DNA from: JACMLD01 sp044227095
GTDB lineage: Bacteria; Bacteroidota; Bacteroidia; Chitinophagales; Chitinophagaceae
Direction: 5' to 3'
DNA: 64,000 bases
NCBI GenBank assembly: GCA_044227095.1
Contig: JBGAFV010000002.1
Coordinates: forward strand, 558,001-622,000
In this document: positions 34,619 to 44,293 of the stretch, in pieces
Position numbering within the stretch: position 1 is the first letter of the stretch
Layout: each line of letters begins with the position of its first letter
The notes under the pieces: model-generated
What the model was told of the DNA's origin: nothing
Seen by the model: only the letters and a program-made list of their open reading frames with translations
The model's database searches: none
Program-made: the position numbers and the translations under genes

Positions 34619-36232
34619 TTATCTTACCCTTTTTTTTCTTACGTATACTTCTATCCATGCCTGTATTGATGGTTTGCGTGGTGCGGTAAATACATCAACC
34701 TTATCATAGTATTGCATAAGACTGTTTCTTACCTGGAATGGATAAAAGTTATTGAGATAAGGTATGTATTCAAACAAAACAAGATCGTAATAATTGTTTT
34801 TTATGCGGTCGCAAAACATATCTGTTTGTTGCTGAAACATGCCCACGCCTTTGTGAAACCATAAAGGATATTCTGAACTTTTTTCAAGATCAAACTTCAT
34901 TTCATAGGCAAGAGGAGTAAGCTCCGTCATATTAAGCACTTTAGCATGCGGATTGTTTTTTACAACATCCATGTTCATGATCTTTTCAATACCATCAACA
35001 GTAGGGCCGGGCAAAAGCATTTTTTTAAATGCTGCCAGCTTTGGCGTACGCCACAAGTTCATTGGTACATCTGTAGTATCCGGGGGTAAAATGAGATAGG
35101 TTTTTTTATTTACTACTCCATCTGTATTTACAATGGCAGGTTCTGGCTTTACAAAATATTTTGAAACATATTTCCAGTAAACATTGCTCCACCATAACAT
35201 TATGCCAACAGAACCAATAAAAACAATTTTAAAAGATTCAAAATTAATGGGCAAATAACTTGAAAGCAGGTAAAGAATAAATGCAATGGCAAAACTGTGA
35301 AAGAAAATATTGTTGTCTGGCGGTATATAACTTGTAGTTTGAAAAATTGTTGCTTCAGCCAGTATTCCTAATGTAAGCAATGTAAAAATCATCATTGGTT
35401 TATCCTTCAAAGATTGCTTAAACGATTTGATACGTACAAGAAGCAATAACAGAATAATAAAAATGTAAAATCTAATCCACGGTGAATTATTGAATAAATC
35501 TTCTGCAATATCTCCAAATGAAAACCTAGATATATGTGGCGGCTGTCCATGATTGAACCAATAACCGAATTTATATTTCAGCAATGGTGCTATCATTATA
35601 AATCCTGTTCCAAGAAGACCAGCTGCAAAAACAAGAGGCTGCTTCCAGTTTTTTTCATACCATGCATTGTATGCAATCAGTGCTATACAAACCAGCAAGG
35701 CCATACCTCCGCCATCCTGTTTTGTAAAAAAAGAAAAGAACACAAACATACCGCTAAGCACAAGCCACAGATATCTCCAGCGTTTGCCTTCGCCAAAAAT
35801 AAATTTCATAAGCATGGCCAGTGCAACCAGTTCATACACAATTACGGTGTGATTGTACCAGGGCCAGTAATTAAGAAATGAGTATGAAATAATAAATAAC
35901 AATACACAGAGAAAACGAATACCATTATTGACAGATAGGCTTTTTAAAATTGAACGAAACGATAAACCCGCTACAATGTTTAGAAAAACCTGCGCTTTCA
36001 CGAGGCTTATCATATATGGCCCGAAAATTTTAAAAAATATTGCAGGCACTACCCAATACATATAACCGAGCGGAATGCCAAAGTCTTTGTAAGGAACCTG
36101 GCCGAGATAAAGGCGATATGCGCCTTCATACGATAAGAAAATATTAATTCTATAGGGAAAAGTTCCGAAAAGGGGAAAAAACGCCATCCCAACAATTAAA
36201 AGAATTTCTCCCGTAGCCAGTAATTTCTTCAT
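34619..36232 (-). CDS. GT-C-like polytopic membrane protein, putative glycosyltransferase
   Basis: A 537-residue membrane protein with about ten hydrophobic segments in the first 365 residues, then a soluble C-terminal part of about 160 residues. The first outer loop carries YEGAYRLYLGQVPYKDF followed by GYMYW, a pattern typical of lipid-linked-sugar glycosyltransferases of the GT-C fold (ArnT/PMT-like), where this loop bears the catalytic acid. The sugar and target are unknown. It probably shares the divergent intergenic region with the UbiA-family gene. Confidence 0.6.
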   Translation of the reverse strand: MKKLLATGEILLIVGMAFFPLFGTFPYRINIFLSYEGAYRLYLGQVPYKDFGIPLGYMYWVVPAIFFKIFGPYMISLVKAQVFLNIVAGLSFRSILKSLSVNNGIRFLCVLLFIISYSFLNYWPWYNHTVIVYELVALAMLMKFIFGEGKRWRYLWLVLSGMFVFFSFFTKQDGGGMALLVCIALIAYNAWYEKNWKQPLVFAAGLLGTGFIMIAPLLKYKFGYWFNHGQPPHISRFSFGDIAEDLFNNSPWIRFYIFIILLLLLVRIKSFKQSLKDKPMMIFTLLTLGILAEATIFQTTSYIPPDNNIFFHSFAIAFILYLLSSYLPINFESFKIVFIGSVGIMLWWSNVYWKYVSKYFVKPEPAIVNTDGVVNKKTYLILPPDTTDVPMNLWRTPKLAAFKKMLLPGPTVDGIEKIMNMDVVKNNPHAKVLNMTELTPLAYEMKFDLEKSSEYPLWFHKGVGMFQQQTDMFCDRIKNNYYDLVLFEYIPYLNNFYPFQVRNSLMQYYDKVDVFTAPRKPSIQAWIEVYVRKKRVR

Positions 36233-36300
36233 GTCGGTTGTATTTCGCTTCTAAAATAACAAACCATAGCCAACCTGCAAAGCGATACTGCAAAGTGGTA

Positions 36301-36331
36301 TTGTACAGACAGGTTTTATGAAGTATCTTGG
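36301..36331 (+). promoter_or_regulatory. Probable promoter of the UbiA-SDR-HAD operon
   Basis: TTG at 36301-36303, a 20-base spacer and TATCTTGG at 36324-36331, one mismatch from TAnnTTTG. The start codon lies 21 bases on. Confidence 0.55.
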
Positions 36332-36352
36332 CGCCCAACAACCAAACCTTAT

Positions 36353-37246
36353 ATGCCCCCTTACATTAAATTATTAAGACCAAAAGACTGGGCCAAAAAC
36401 CTCTTCCTGTTTTTACCCGTATTCTTTGGGGGGAAATTGTTTGACATACCAAGGATAGAACATTTATTTGCTGCTTTTTTTGCCTTTTGCTTTGTTGCCA
36501 GCACAGTTTACATAATTAATGATTACAGGGATATTGAAGATGATAAAAAACATCCCAAAAAAAGTCTGCGCCCACTTGCATCGGGAAAAGTAAAACCTGG
36601 CGCTGCGCTTGCTATAGCAGCCGTGCTGCTAATTACAGGGTTTGCACTTGCGTATATTGCCGATCCAAAATATCGTTTTATATCAATCCTTGCTTTTTAC
36701 TTTCTGCTGAATATGGGTTATTCTTTTGGGCTTAAGAACATTCCCATTCTTGATATACTGATTGTAGCAATTGGATTCTCGCTAAGAGTAAAAGGTGGCG
36801 GTTATGTAGCAGCAATAGATGTTTCCGTATGGTTAAACCTTATGGTTTTGCTCCTGGCCCTGTTTATGGCTATCGGCAAAAGAAGAGACGACATAATTCT
36901 TAAAATGGAAACTGGTGCCGATATGCGCAAAGCTGTTAAGGGTTACAATGTAGATTTTCTCAACACAATGCTTTCTATGTTTAGCGCTATTATTATAATG
37001 ACATATATCATGTACTGTGTTTCAGCAAAAACTATTGAACATACCGGTACGTACCACCTGTATTACACTGCCATTTTTGTAATAGCGGGATTAATGCGCT
37101 ACCTGCAAATCATCCTTGTACAAAATGAAGCAGGTTCGCCAACTGATGTTTTATACAAAGATCGTTTTATACAGGCTACACTTATTTTATGGGTAGCAGG
37201 TTTTTGTTTTTTACTATACTGGAAAAACAACACGGTTTTTAATTGA
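36353..37246 (+). CDS. UbiA-family prenyltransferase, decaprenyl-phosphate phosphoribosyltransferase-like
   Basis: A 297-residue membrane enzyme with about eight helices. The first active-site motif is INDYRDIEDDKKHP (Asn56, Asp57, Asp60) followed by SLRPLASG, the hallmark of the branch that transfers 5-phosphoribose to polyprenyl phosphate (Mycobacterium Rv3806c). The second site is LGLKNIPILDILIVAIGFSLRVKGGG-like. The product would be polyprenyl-phosphoryl-5-phosphoribose. It is followed by an SDR resembling DprE2 and a HAD phosphatase, in the order of reactions expected for polyprenyl-phosphoryl arabinose. Confidence 0.85.
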   Translation: MPPYIKLLRPKDWAKNLFLFLPVFFGGKLFDIPRIEHLFAAFFAFCFVASTVYIINDYRDIEDDKKHPKKSLRPLASGKVKPGAALAIAAVLLITGFALAYIADPKYRFISILAFYFLLNMGYSFGLKNIPILDILIVAIGFSLRVKGGGYVAAIDVSVWLNLMVLLLALFMAIGKRRDDIILKMETGADMRKAVKGYNVDFLNTMLSMFSAIIIMTYIMYCVSAKTIEHTGTYHLYYTAIFVIAGLMRYLQIILVQNEAGSPTDVLYKDRFIQATLILWVAGFCFLLYWKNNTVFN

Positions 37247-37302
37247 TAGGATTGCTTCGTTATGATAGATTTCTAAAAGAACGATAACCAAACTGATTTT
37301 AC

Positions 37303-38034
37303 ATGCCCACAGTACTGATCTTAGGAGCCGGCTCAGATATAGCCATGGCAACGGCAAGAACATTCGCAAAAAATAATTATGCAGTGCAACTGGCCGCAAG
37401 AAATGTTGAAAGACTTTCTGCTTTTAAAACAGATTTACAACTGCGCAACAATACAAGTTGTACGCTCCATGAATTTGATGCTTTAAAATTTAATACCCAT
37501 AAAACATTTTTTGAGCAACTTAACACAAAGCCAGATGTAACTGTTTGCGTATTTGGTGTAATGGATGATGAAGAACTGGCCTTTAATAATTGGGACATTG
37601 CAGAAAGAATGATAAACAGCAACTACACAGGAGCTGTTTCCATTTTAAATATTATTGCAGCATATTATCAATCGCAACAAAAAGGTTGTATTGTGGGTAT
37701 AAGTTCTGTAGCTGGCGAAAGAGGAAGACAAAGCAAATTGATTTATGGAAGCACCAAAGCTGCACTAACAGCGTATCTTGATGGCTTAAGAAATAAGTTA
37801 TTTGCTTTTAATGTGCATGTTGTAACCGTTAAACCAGGTTTTGTTTTTACAAGGATGACTGAAACACTCAATTTGCCTGGTATACTTACTGCACAGCCGG
37901 AAGAAGTAGGCGAAGCAGTGTATAAAGCGGTTGTAAAAAAGAAAAATATTATTTACGTTCGCTGGATGTGGAAGTGGATTATGCTAATCATTAGAAACAT
38001 ACCGGAATTTCAGTTTAAAAAAATGAAATTGTGA
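37303..38034 (+). CDS. SDR-family oxidoreductase, DprE2-like
   Basis: A 243-residue short-chain dehydrogenase. The Rossmann start is VLILGAGSDIA, and the catalytic residues sit in GISSVAG (Ser) and YGSTK (Tyr, Lys). The start GAGSDIA and the hydrophobic C-terminal helix (WMWKWIMLIIRNI) match DprE2-type enzymes that reduce the 2'-keto intermediate to the arabinose form on the lipid carrier. DprE1, the FAD oxidase expected before it, is not in the window. It overlaps the HAD gene by 4 bases. Confidence 0.75.
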   Translation: MPTVLILGAGSDIAMATARTFAKNNYAVQLAARNVERLSAFKTDLQLRNNTSCTLHEFDALKFNTHKTFFEQLNTKPDVTVCVFGVMDDEELAFNNWDIAERMINSNYTGAVSILNIIAAYYQSQQKGCIVGISSVAGERGRQSKLIYGSTKAALTAYLDGLRNKLFAFNVHVVTVKPGFVFTRMTETLNLPGILTAQPEEVGEAVYKAVVKKKNIIYVRWMWKWIMLIIRNIPEFQFKKMKL

Positions 38035-38624
38035 AAAAACGGATTGCATTTTTTGATTTTGACGGAACCATCACTACCAAAGACACTTTGTTGGAAATTA
38101 TTAAATTTTGCAAAGGCAATTTTAGATTCTACCTGGGATTCTTCATTAACTCACCTTTTATACTTGCATGGAAAGCTGGCATTATATCTAACCAGGCTGC
38201 AAAAGAAAGAATACTGAAATATTTTTTTGGCGGCACTTCACTGGAAATTTTTCAAAAAAATTGCGATGAATTTTCAGACATAAAAATACCAGCGCTGATA
38301 AGGCCCAAAGCCATAACAGAAATAGAAAAATTAAAAGTTACCGGTGCAGAAATAGTTATCGTTTCAGCATCTGCAGAAAACTGGATACAGAAATGGTGCG
38401 CTGGTCTTAATCTTCAATTAATAGGAACGAAACTTCAGGTTAAGAATAATCTTTTAACGGGCAAAATAGAAAATCTTAATTGCCATGGCGAAGAAAAAGT
38501 AAACCGTATTAATGCCTCGTTTGATCTTTCCAGTTATGACGAGATATATTGTTATGGAGATACAAAAGGCGACAAGCCCATGTTAGGGCTTGCCACCTTT
38601 GCTTTTTTTAAACCTTTTCGCTGA
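38031..38624 (+). CDS. HAD-IB family phosphatase
   Basis: A 197-residue phosphatase of the HAD superfamily, SerB-like subclass IB. Motif I is FFDFDGTIT (nucleophile Asp9, Asp11), motif II VIVSAS, motif III YCYGDTKGDKPML. It starts at GTG, sharing GTGA with the SDR stop. In this operon the simplest role is removal of the 5-phosphate from polyprenyl-phosphoryl-5-phosphoribose, between the UbiA and DprE steps; this is inference from context. Its stop directly abuts the stop of the convergent esterase gene. Confidence 0.82.
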   Translation: MKKRIAFFDFDGTITTKDTLLEIIKFCKGNFRFYLGFFINSPFILAWKAGIISNQAAKERILKYFFGGTSLEIFQKNCDEFSDIKIPALIRPKAITEIEKLKVTGAEIVIVSASAENWIQKWCAGLNLQLIGTKLQVKNNLLTGKIENLNCHGEEKVNRINASFDLSSYDEIYCYGDTKGDKPMLGLATFAFFKPFR

Positions 38625-40577
38625 TTATTTTTTCAAGACCGTTTTCGTGAATTTATAATTGTCTCCAACTTTTACTTCTGTTAAATAAAGACCGGATACA
38701 AGGTTACTTAGGTCAATTACTGAATTTAAAATCTTGTCGTTTTTAGTAAACAGCTTCTCTCTTACAATACGGCCGGTAAAATCGTACACAACAATTTTAC
38801 CATTTCCCTTTGCATCATTGTTAAGTGAAACTGTAAGGTTTGACAATACAGGATTTGGAAACACTTGCGCAGTTGCTGCGAGTCCATTACTATTCCGAAT
38901 GATAATTACATCCGAGTAATTAAATTTACCATCCTTATCAATTTGCTTAAGGCGATAATAATATGTAGCGGCAGAAAGTTTTGTATCTGTAAAAGTATAC
39001 TCATGTGCAGCACTACTTGTACCTGCACCTGTAACTTTGCCAATGCTTGTAAAACCATTGCCGTCGGTACTTTTTTCTATGCTGAAATAATCATTGTTCT
39101 GTTCAGTAGCTGTACCCCATTGCAAAAGATTTCCAGCGTTGCTCTCCTGCCCTTTGAAATAAGAAAATGTAACAGGTAGCGCTGCGCTAATTACATTTAC
39201 ATCTGTTACAGCCGAGCCCGAAGCCCCCATAACATCTGTTACAGTTAATTGAAACGCATAAGAATTACCAAGAAGCATATTGCTTACTAAAGGTGTAGCA
39301 GAATTTGCATTTACAATAGTAGCAGCAGAAGGTCCTCCTACCTGCGTCCATGCATAGGCAGAAATAGAACCGTTTGGCGAATAAGATGCGGTAGCACTCA
39401 ATGTAGTAGAAGTAACATTAATAGTTTGTGGCGGACCCGCATCTGCTATGGGTGCTGCCATAACGGTAATGGTTACACTGGAAGTTGCAGTTAACCCATG
39501 ATTGTCTGTTACGGTTAATGTAAAAACATAAGTTCCCTGTGCTAATCCAGTAACAGTAGTGGATGCACTTGCAGGCGTTGTAATTGTTCCCGCTGCAGGA
39601 CCGCTGGTTTTAGTCCATGCATAAGAACTTACACTTGCGCCACTGGTTCCATTTCCTGATCCATTTAATGTAACAGAACTTGCAGGCAATGTAATAGATT
39701 GAGTGGTTCCTGCATCAGCAACAGGTGCTGTGTTTGTAGAACGGGTATGCATCAAAAACCATTCGTATAAATTTGGATTGGCAGTAAAGCTTCCTCCGCC
39801 ACTAACAGTTCTTGTAATATGTCCTGTGTCAAATGCATTTATCCATGCGCCTGAATGTCCACCACTTTGATAATAAGTAAACTTGCCTGCGGGATTAATA
39901 CCGGTACACCAGCTCATCAAAATTTCTGCATGTTGCGTTGCACCTACACCAACTGTACCATCATCCATGCTATGAAATGCCCATACAGGCAAATGATTAG
40001 CAGCAATAGTTGAACAAACATTACCGTCAATTTCATCTTGCGTACCGCATACAGGTGCTGCAGCAGCAATAGAAGCATCAAAACTATAATCACCACCGGG
40101 TGCATCTGTAATTGCACGCCAGATGCCACCACCACCAAGACTTAAGCCAGTAATATAGATTCTGTTGGGATCGATTTGTAAATTTGCTTTTGCATACTTA
40201 ATCATTTCAGTTATATAATAAGGTGGCCAGTATCCATACTGAACACTAAGTTGTGGCGACAATACAACAAATGATGAAGTCTGTCCGCCTACTGTAAAGC
40301 TCATGGTTGCACCAGCAGCACAAAATTTAGGAATAGCATTGGCAGTTATCGCATTAATCTGCGAAGTACCATTACCTCTTTCACCGATACCATGCAAGAA
40401 AATGATCAATGGGTGTTGTTGTGTGCCATAATCTTTTGGTGTAAACTGAAGAAATCCTATAACACCATCTGGTGATGCAGGATAAGGAATGGATTTAGCT
40501 ACTTGCTGAGAAAATACAGTTGTATGCAAACAACATAAACATACAGCCATCAGCAAAAGGGTTTTCATAGTTCTCAT
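38625..40577 (-). CDS. T9SS-secreted esterase-like protein 1 (two PKD/K319 domains)
   Basis: About 650 residues. After a signal peptide comes an alpha/beta-hydrolase domain (about 25-285) like polysaccharide or PHB esterases: LIIFLHGIGERGNG (oxyanion region), the nucleophile elbow GLSLGGGG (Ser146 from this start), MDDGT with the acid, and GGHSGAW with the histidine. Two PKD/K319-like domains follow (PVADAGTTQSITLPASSVTL; IADAGPPQTINV), a linker typical of T9SS proteins, and a type A sorting tail beginning VFPNPVLSNLTVSL. I chose the ATG before RTMKTLLLM because paralogue 2 also begins MRT; the longer frame starts at 40607. Substrate unknown. Confidence 0.85.
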   Translation of the reverse strand: MRTMKTLLLMAVCLCCLHTTVFSQQVAKSIPYPASPDGVIGFLQFTPKDYGTQQHPLIIFLHGIGERGNGTSQINAITANAIPKFCAAGATMSFTVGGQTSSFVVLSPQLSVQYGYWPPYYITEMIKYAKANLQIDPNRIYITGLSLGGGGIWRAITDAPGGDYSFDASIAAAAPVCGTQDEIDGNVCSTIAANHLPVWAFHSMDDGTVGVGATQHAEILMSWCTGINPAGKFTYYQSGGHSGAWINAFDTGHITRTVSGGGSFTANPNLYEWFLMHTRSTNTAPVADAGTTQSITLPASSVTLNGSGNGTSGASVSSYAWTKTSGPAAGTITTPASASTTVTGLAQGTYVFTLTVTDNHGLTATSSVTITVMAAPIADAGPPQTINVTSTTLSATASYSPNGSISAYAWTQVGGPSAATIVNANSATPLVSNMLLGNSYAFQLTVTDVMGASGSAVTDVNVISAALPVTFSYFKGQESNAGNLLQWGTATEQNNDYFSIEKSTDGNGFTSIGKVTGAGTSSAAHEYTFTDTKLSAATYYYRLKQIDKDGKFNYSDVIIIRNSNGLAATAQVFPNPVLSNLTVSLNNDAKGNGKIVVYDFTGRIVREKLFTKNDKILNSVIDLSNLVSGLYLTEVKVGDNYKFTKTVLKK

Positions 40578-40811
40578 AGAGTATTGCAGTTTTAATATTG
40601 AATACAATTGAACAGATCGCTATCCGTCACAAAAAATGATAGTAAATATTCTATGTTTATTTACTGTACAATTACAGTTAATAACTATAGAAAAAATACC
40701 AACAGTAACAAGCAATCCAAAAAATAATCAATGTAAAATTCTAAGTGAGAACCTGTAGCAAGAGAATAATTAGCAGCAAGGTTATCAATAGAATATTGGT
40801 GATATGAATAA

Positions 40812-40830
40812 ACCAACAACTATACCAAAA
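40812..40830. promoter_or_regulatory. Shared upstream motif, copy 1
   Basis: ACCAACAACTATACCAAAA, 235 bases upstream of the esterase 1 start. The same 19 bases occur at 44275-44293, 244 bases upstream of esterase 2. With the next bases it can form a small hairpin (ACCA at 40824 with TGGT at 40831). Confidence 0.5.
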
Positions 40831-40990
40831 TGGTTTTTTGTTAGCAACTTGATCTAATATAAGTAAGGCCCACAGGGGATTCTACGAATATGCAACGTAA
40901 TGATCCATGTGAGCTAAGTAGTAACTTTAGTAAGAAAAAATCGTGATTTTTTTTATTTAGTAAACTATAAAATTTTAAATTGTATATAAA

Positions 40991-41024
40991 AAAGAGAAGA
41001 TCGCTTAAAAGCGATCTTCTCTTT
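40991..41024 (-). terminator. Terminator after esterase 2
   Basis: A perfect 14-bp stem (40991-41004 with 41011-41024) with a 6-base loop, flanked by A/T runs; on the minus strand it ends the esterase 2 transcript 23 bases after its stop. Confidence 0.88.
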
Positions 41025-41046
41025 TAGTTAATAACTTCTATTTATT

Positions 41047-44031
41047 TTACATTTTAATAAACTTAAGCTTACCGCCTGGCTTACCATTGCTTTCTTTTAT
41101 ATCAATGATATATAAACCACGTTCGAGTCCCGATACATTTTTAAGAGAAAAAGTATTTTTTCCCTGTATAGTCTGCCAGTTATATTTTGCTATTAATACA
41201 CCTTTCGAATCATATACGCTTACTGTTTTAACACCTGCTTCAGCAGCATATAATTCTACAGTTGCAGAAGAAACAACAGGATTAGGATATATTACCAGCT
41301 TTGTTTTTGCTATAGTAGTTAAAGCAACAGCCGAATCTTTTACAGATCTAAGCATGGCCTCATCTTCTTCTACACTTGTACTTATTATTGATTCTGCAAC
41401 TCTTGCACCGCTTACGCATGCCCTTAATAATTCAATATCACCTCCGGAGTATACTGCAAAAGCTTGTGTAACAGTACCGCCAAGTGAAGGTGTAAAAGAA
41501 AACCAGCTCCAATTACCATTAAACGGTTGTGCCATTGCCGCATCTGTGTATAAAATACTTCCATTGGCAATAGACTTTCCGTACACTGCAATACGACCAC
41601 TGGTTGAAGGATCGCTACAGGCCTGGTAATAGCCGCCGGTAGTTGACTTAATATAGCCTAACAGGTTAGTTGATGAAGCTGTTTGCTGTGTAGATTGTGA
41701 AGAAGATCCGGAACATAAAAGAATTTGCGCAATACTTCCATCTGGGTAAATTGAAAATGATTGTGAAGCTGCACTGCCAAGTGTAGGTGTAAAAGAATAC
41801 CAGTTCCATCCGCCATTATATTTTTGCGTAAGAGCAGCATCTGTATAAAGGATATTTCCGTTTGCAATGCCCGTTCCATATACTGGTATACGATCGGTAA
41901 CAGATGCATCTCCGCATGCCTGGTAAGGACCACCTACTACCAGTTTCACATATCCTAAAAGAGTGGTGGTTGTAACTGGCGGTACGGGCAATGCTGTAGC
42001 TGCATCAAGAAGAGAATTTACGGTTACTGTTACCTGTGATGATGCGGTTGCACCACCATCATCTGTAACAGTTACTGTAAACAAATAAGTTCCTTGTACT
42101 AACCCCTGCAGCGCAGTAATGCCTCCTTTTGGGTTTACGATAATATAACTATCCGGGCCACTTGTTTTCGTCCAGGCATAAGAAACTATTGAACCATCAG
42201 CATCAGTTGATGCAGTAGCATTCAGAACTGTATAGCTAACCGGCAAAGTAATGGCTATTGCACTGCCTGCATTGGCCACTGGCGCAATATTAGAAGACCC
42301 ATTTACACCGACAGTTACAGATGCACTGTTTGTTAACCCATGATTATCTGTTACCGTTAAAGTAAAAACATAAGTGCCTGGAACAAGATCACTAACAGTG
42401 GTTATAGCTGCGCCTGCATTACCAAAAGTGCACGTTGGGCCACTGGCTTTTGCCCAACTATACGAGATTATAGTAGACCCATTTGTGCCTGTGCTGCTTA
42501 TACCAGATAAATTTACCCAATTTAAAGGCGCTGTTATAGTTTGAGAAGTACCTGCGTTGGCAATAGGTGCTGTATATGCAGATGCATTTACTGTAACAGT
42601 AACAGAAGCACTATTAGTTAATCCATGATTGTCTGTTACAGTAAGCGTAAAAACATATGTGCCCGAAGTAAGACCGCTAACTGTAGCGGTTGCAGCATTA
42701 GCATTGCTGATTACACAAGACGCCCCACTTGTTTTAACCCAACTATAAGAACTTATAGTAGCGCCATTGGTTCCTGTACCTATCCCTGCAAGATTTACCC
42801 AATCTAAAGGCGCTGTTATTGTTTGTGCATTGCCCGCATTAGCAATAGGTGCAGTATAAGTTGATGTATTTACAGTAACAGTTACAGAAGCACTGTTGGT
42901 TAACCCATTATTGTCTGTTACAGTAAGCGTAAAAACATAAGTGCCTGCGGTAAGACCAGTAACGGATGTTGTAGCAGCAGTTGGATTGCTGATTACGCAA
43001 GAGGGGCCACTAGCTTTTACCCAGCTATAAGAACTTATTGTAGCACCATTTGTACCAGTGCCTGAACCGGCAAGGTTTACCCAGTTTAAAGGCGTTGTTA
43101 TGGTTTGCGCACTGCCTGCATTGGCAATAGGTGCGGTATTAATGATTTGTTGCTGTTGTTGCGCCGAACTACTTCCCCTGGCATTGCTCAAAAACCATTC
43201 GTATAAATTGGGGTTGGCTGTAAAACTTCCGCCACCACTTACAATTGTTGTAATGTGACCAGTATCATATGCATTTATCCATGCACCTCCGTGCCCACCA
43301 GATTGATAATACGTAAACTTACCAGCAGGCGTGCCAGCGCAACGGTTCATCAATATTTCTGCATGCTGTGTGGCGCCAACTCCTACTGTTCCGTCATCCA
43401 TACAATGGAATGCCCATACAGGCAAGTGATTGGCTGCTATGGTTGTGCACATGTTGGCATCAGTCTCTTCCTGCGTACCGCATACTGGTGCAGCCGCTGC
43501 TATAGTACCATCAAAACCATAATCATAACTATTGGTAGCTGCTATATAAGTTGATGCATCTGTAATCATTCTCCAGATGCCACCACCACCAAGGCTTAAA
43601 CCAGTAATATAAATTCTGTTGGGATCGATCTGCAAATTGGCCTTGGCATACTTAATCATTTCAGTAATATAGAAAGTAGGCCAGTATCCATATTGTTTGC
43701 TCAATTGCGGCGACAATACTACAAACGATGATGTCTGTCCATTTACAGTAAAACGCATACTGGCACCAGCAGCACAAAATTTAGGAATAGCATTGGCTGC
43801 CACTGAATTAATTTCAGAAGTACCATTGCCTCTTTCTCCAATGCCATGTAAGAAAATAATCAGCGGATGTTTTTGCGAACCGTAATCTTTGGGTGTAAAC
43901 TGAAGAAAACCAATAACGCCGTCGGGGGATGAAGGATAAGAAATTGATTTTGCTACTTGCTGACAAAAAACGGTAGAATAGGAAATGGATAGACCCAACC
44001 CAAGCAGAAATGCCCGTAGAATTGTTCTCAT
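41047..44031 (-). CDS. T9SS-secreted esterase-like protein 2 (four PKD/K319 domains, duplicated C-terminal domain)
   Basis: A 994-residue secreted protein. Signal peptide to about residue 23, alpha/beta-hydrolase domain with Ser146 (GLSLGGGG), Asp211/212 (MDDGT) and His247 (GGHGGAW). Four PKD/K319-like domains run from about 300 to 680 (three begin APIANAG, one APVANAG). Then come two copies of an unidentified domain of about 80 residues, each starting LLGY.K...GG.YQAC.D and containing NG.ILYTDAA and W.WFSFTP/WYSFTP. The end is a type A T9SS tail (IYPNPVVSSATVEL). About 430 bases separate it from esterase 3. Confidence 0.87.
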   Translation of the reverse strand: MRTILRAFLLGLGLSISYSTVFCQQVAKSISYPSSPDGVIGFLQFTPKDYGSQKHPLIIFLHGIGERGNGTSEINSVAANAIPKFCAAGASMRFTVNGQTSSFVVLSPQLSKQYGYWPTFYITEMIKYAKANLQIDPNRIYITGLSLGGGGIWRMITDASTYIAATNSYDYGFDGTIAAAAPVCGTQEETDANMCTTIAANHLPVWAFHCMDDGTVGVGATQHAEILMNRCAGTPAGKFTYYQSGGHGGAWINAYDTGHITTIVSGGGSFTANPNLYEWFLSNARGSSSAQQQQQIINTAPIANAGSAQTITTPLNWVNLAGSGTGTNGATISSYSWVKASGPSCVISNPTAATTSVTGLTAGTYVFTLTVTDNNGLTNSASVTVTVNTSTYTAPIANAGNAQTITAPLDWVNLAGIGTGTNGATISSYSWVKTSGASCVISNANAATATVSGLTSGTYVFTLTVTDNHGLTNSASVTVTVNASAYTAPIANAGTSQTITAPLNWVNLSGISSTGTNGSTIISYSWAKASGPTCTFGNAGAAITTVSDLVPGTYVFTLTVTDNHGLTNSASVTVGVNGSSNIAPVANAGSAIAITLPVSYTVLNATASTDADGSIVSYAWTKTSGPDSYIIVNPKGGITALQGLVQGTYLFTVTVTDDGGATASSQVTVTVNSLLDAATALPVPPVTTTTLLGYVKLVVGGPYQACGDASVTDRIPVYGTGIANGNILYTDAALTQKYNGGWNWYSFTPTLGSAASQSFSIYPDGSIAQILLCSGSSSQSTQQTASSTNLLGYIKSTTGGYYQACSDPSTSGRIAVYGKSIANGSILYTDAAMAQPFNGNWSWFSFTPSLGGTVTQAFAVYSGGDIELLRACVSGARVAESIISTSVEEDEAMLRSVKDSAVALTTIAKTKLVIYPNPVVSSATVELYAAEAGVKTVSVYDSKGVLIAKYNWQTIQGKNTFSLKNVSGLERGLYIIDIKESNGKPGGKLKFIKM
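41990..43134 (-). repeat. Four tandem PKD/K319-like repeat units in esterase 2
   Basis: Units of about 90-95 codons; the first three are similar enough at DNA level to recombine. They share APIANAG, TITAPL.WVNL, SYSW.K.SG and GTYVFTLTVTDN.GLT. Confidence 0.75.
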
Positions 44032-44071
44032 AGTTCTTAAGCAGTTTTTAAAAATTACTCTTTGGTTTTAG

Positions 44072-44100
44072 GATACTGTTATCTCTCTCATAACAGTATC
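44072..44100. promoter_or_regulatory. Perfect 11-bp hairpin in the leader of esterase 2
   Basis: GATACTGTTAT at 44072-44082 and its complement at 44090-44100 with a 7-base loop. No T run follows on either strand, so it is not a simple terminator. It could be an operator or an mRNA leader structure. Confidence 0.5.
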
Positions 44101-44274
44101 ATTAAATAAAAAAGATCTCCTTGTTATAAAGCGCCAGCTTAAAACAACAGACTTACATGACACACGCACCACAAAAAAACTGAAGGCATGCATCGCAAAC
44201 TTTAAAAAAAATAAAAAGGGATTCTTTTCCAGAATAATGGTTAGCAGTAACCGTATTTGTACGAGGGAAAAGTG

Positions 44275-44293
44275 ACCAACAACTATACCAAAA
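44275..44293. promoter_or_regulatory. Shared upstream motif, copy 2
   Basis: Identical to 40812-40830 over 19 bases. The following bases differ from copy 1 but again give a small hairpin (ACCAA at 44287 with TTGGT at 44296), so a base-paired structure seems kept while the loop changes. Confidence 0.5.

Larger units (their letters stand above)
40578..41046. other. Upstream region of esterase 1, with shared motif
   Basis: No reading frame is seen. It contains the terminator of esterase 2 at its right end and, at 40812-40830, the 19-base sequence also present upstream of esterase 2. Confidence 0.5.
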
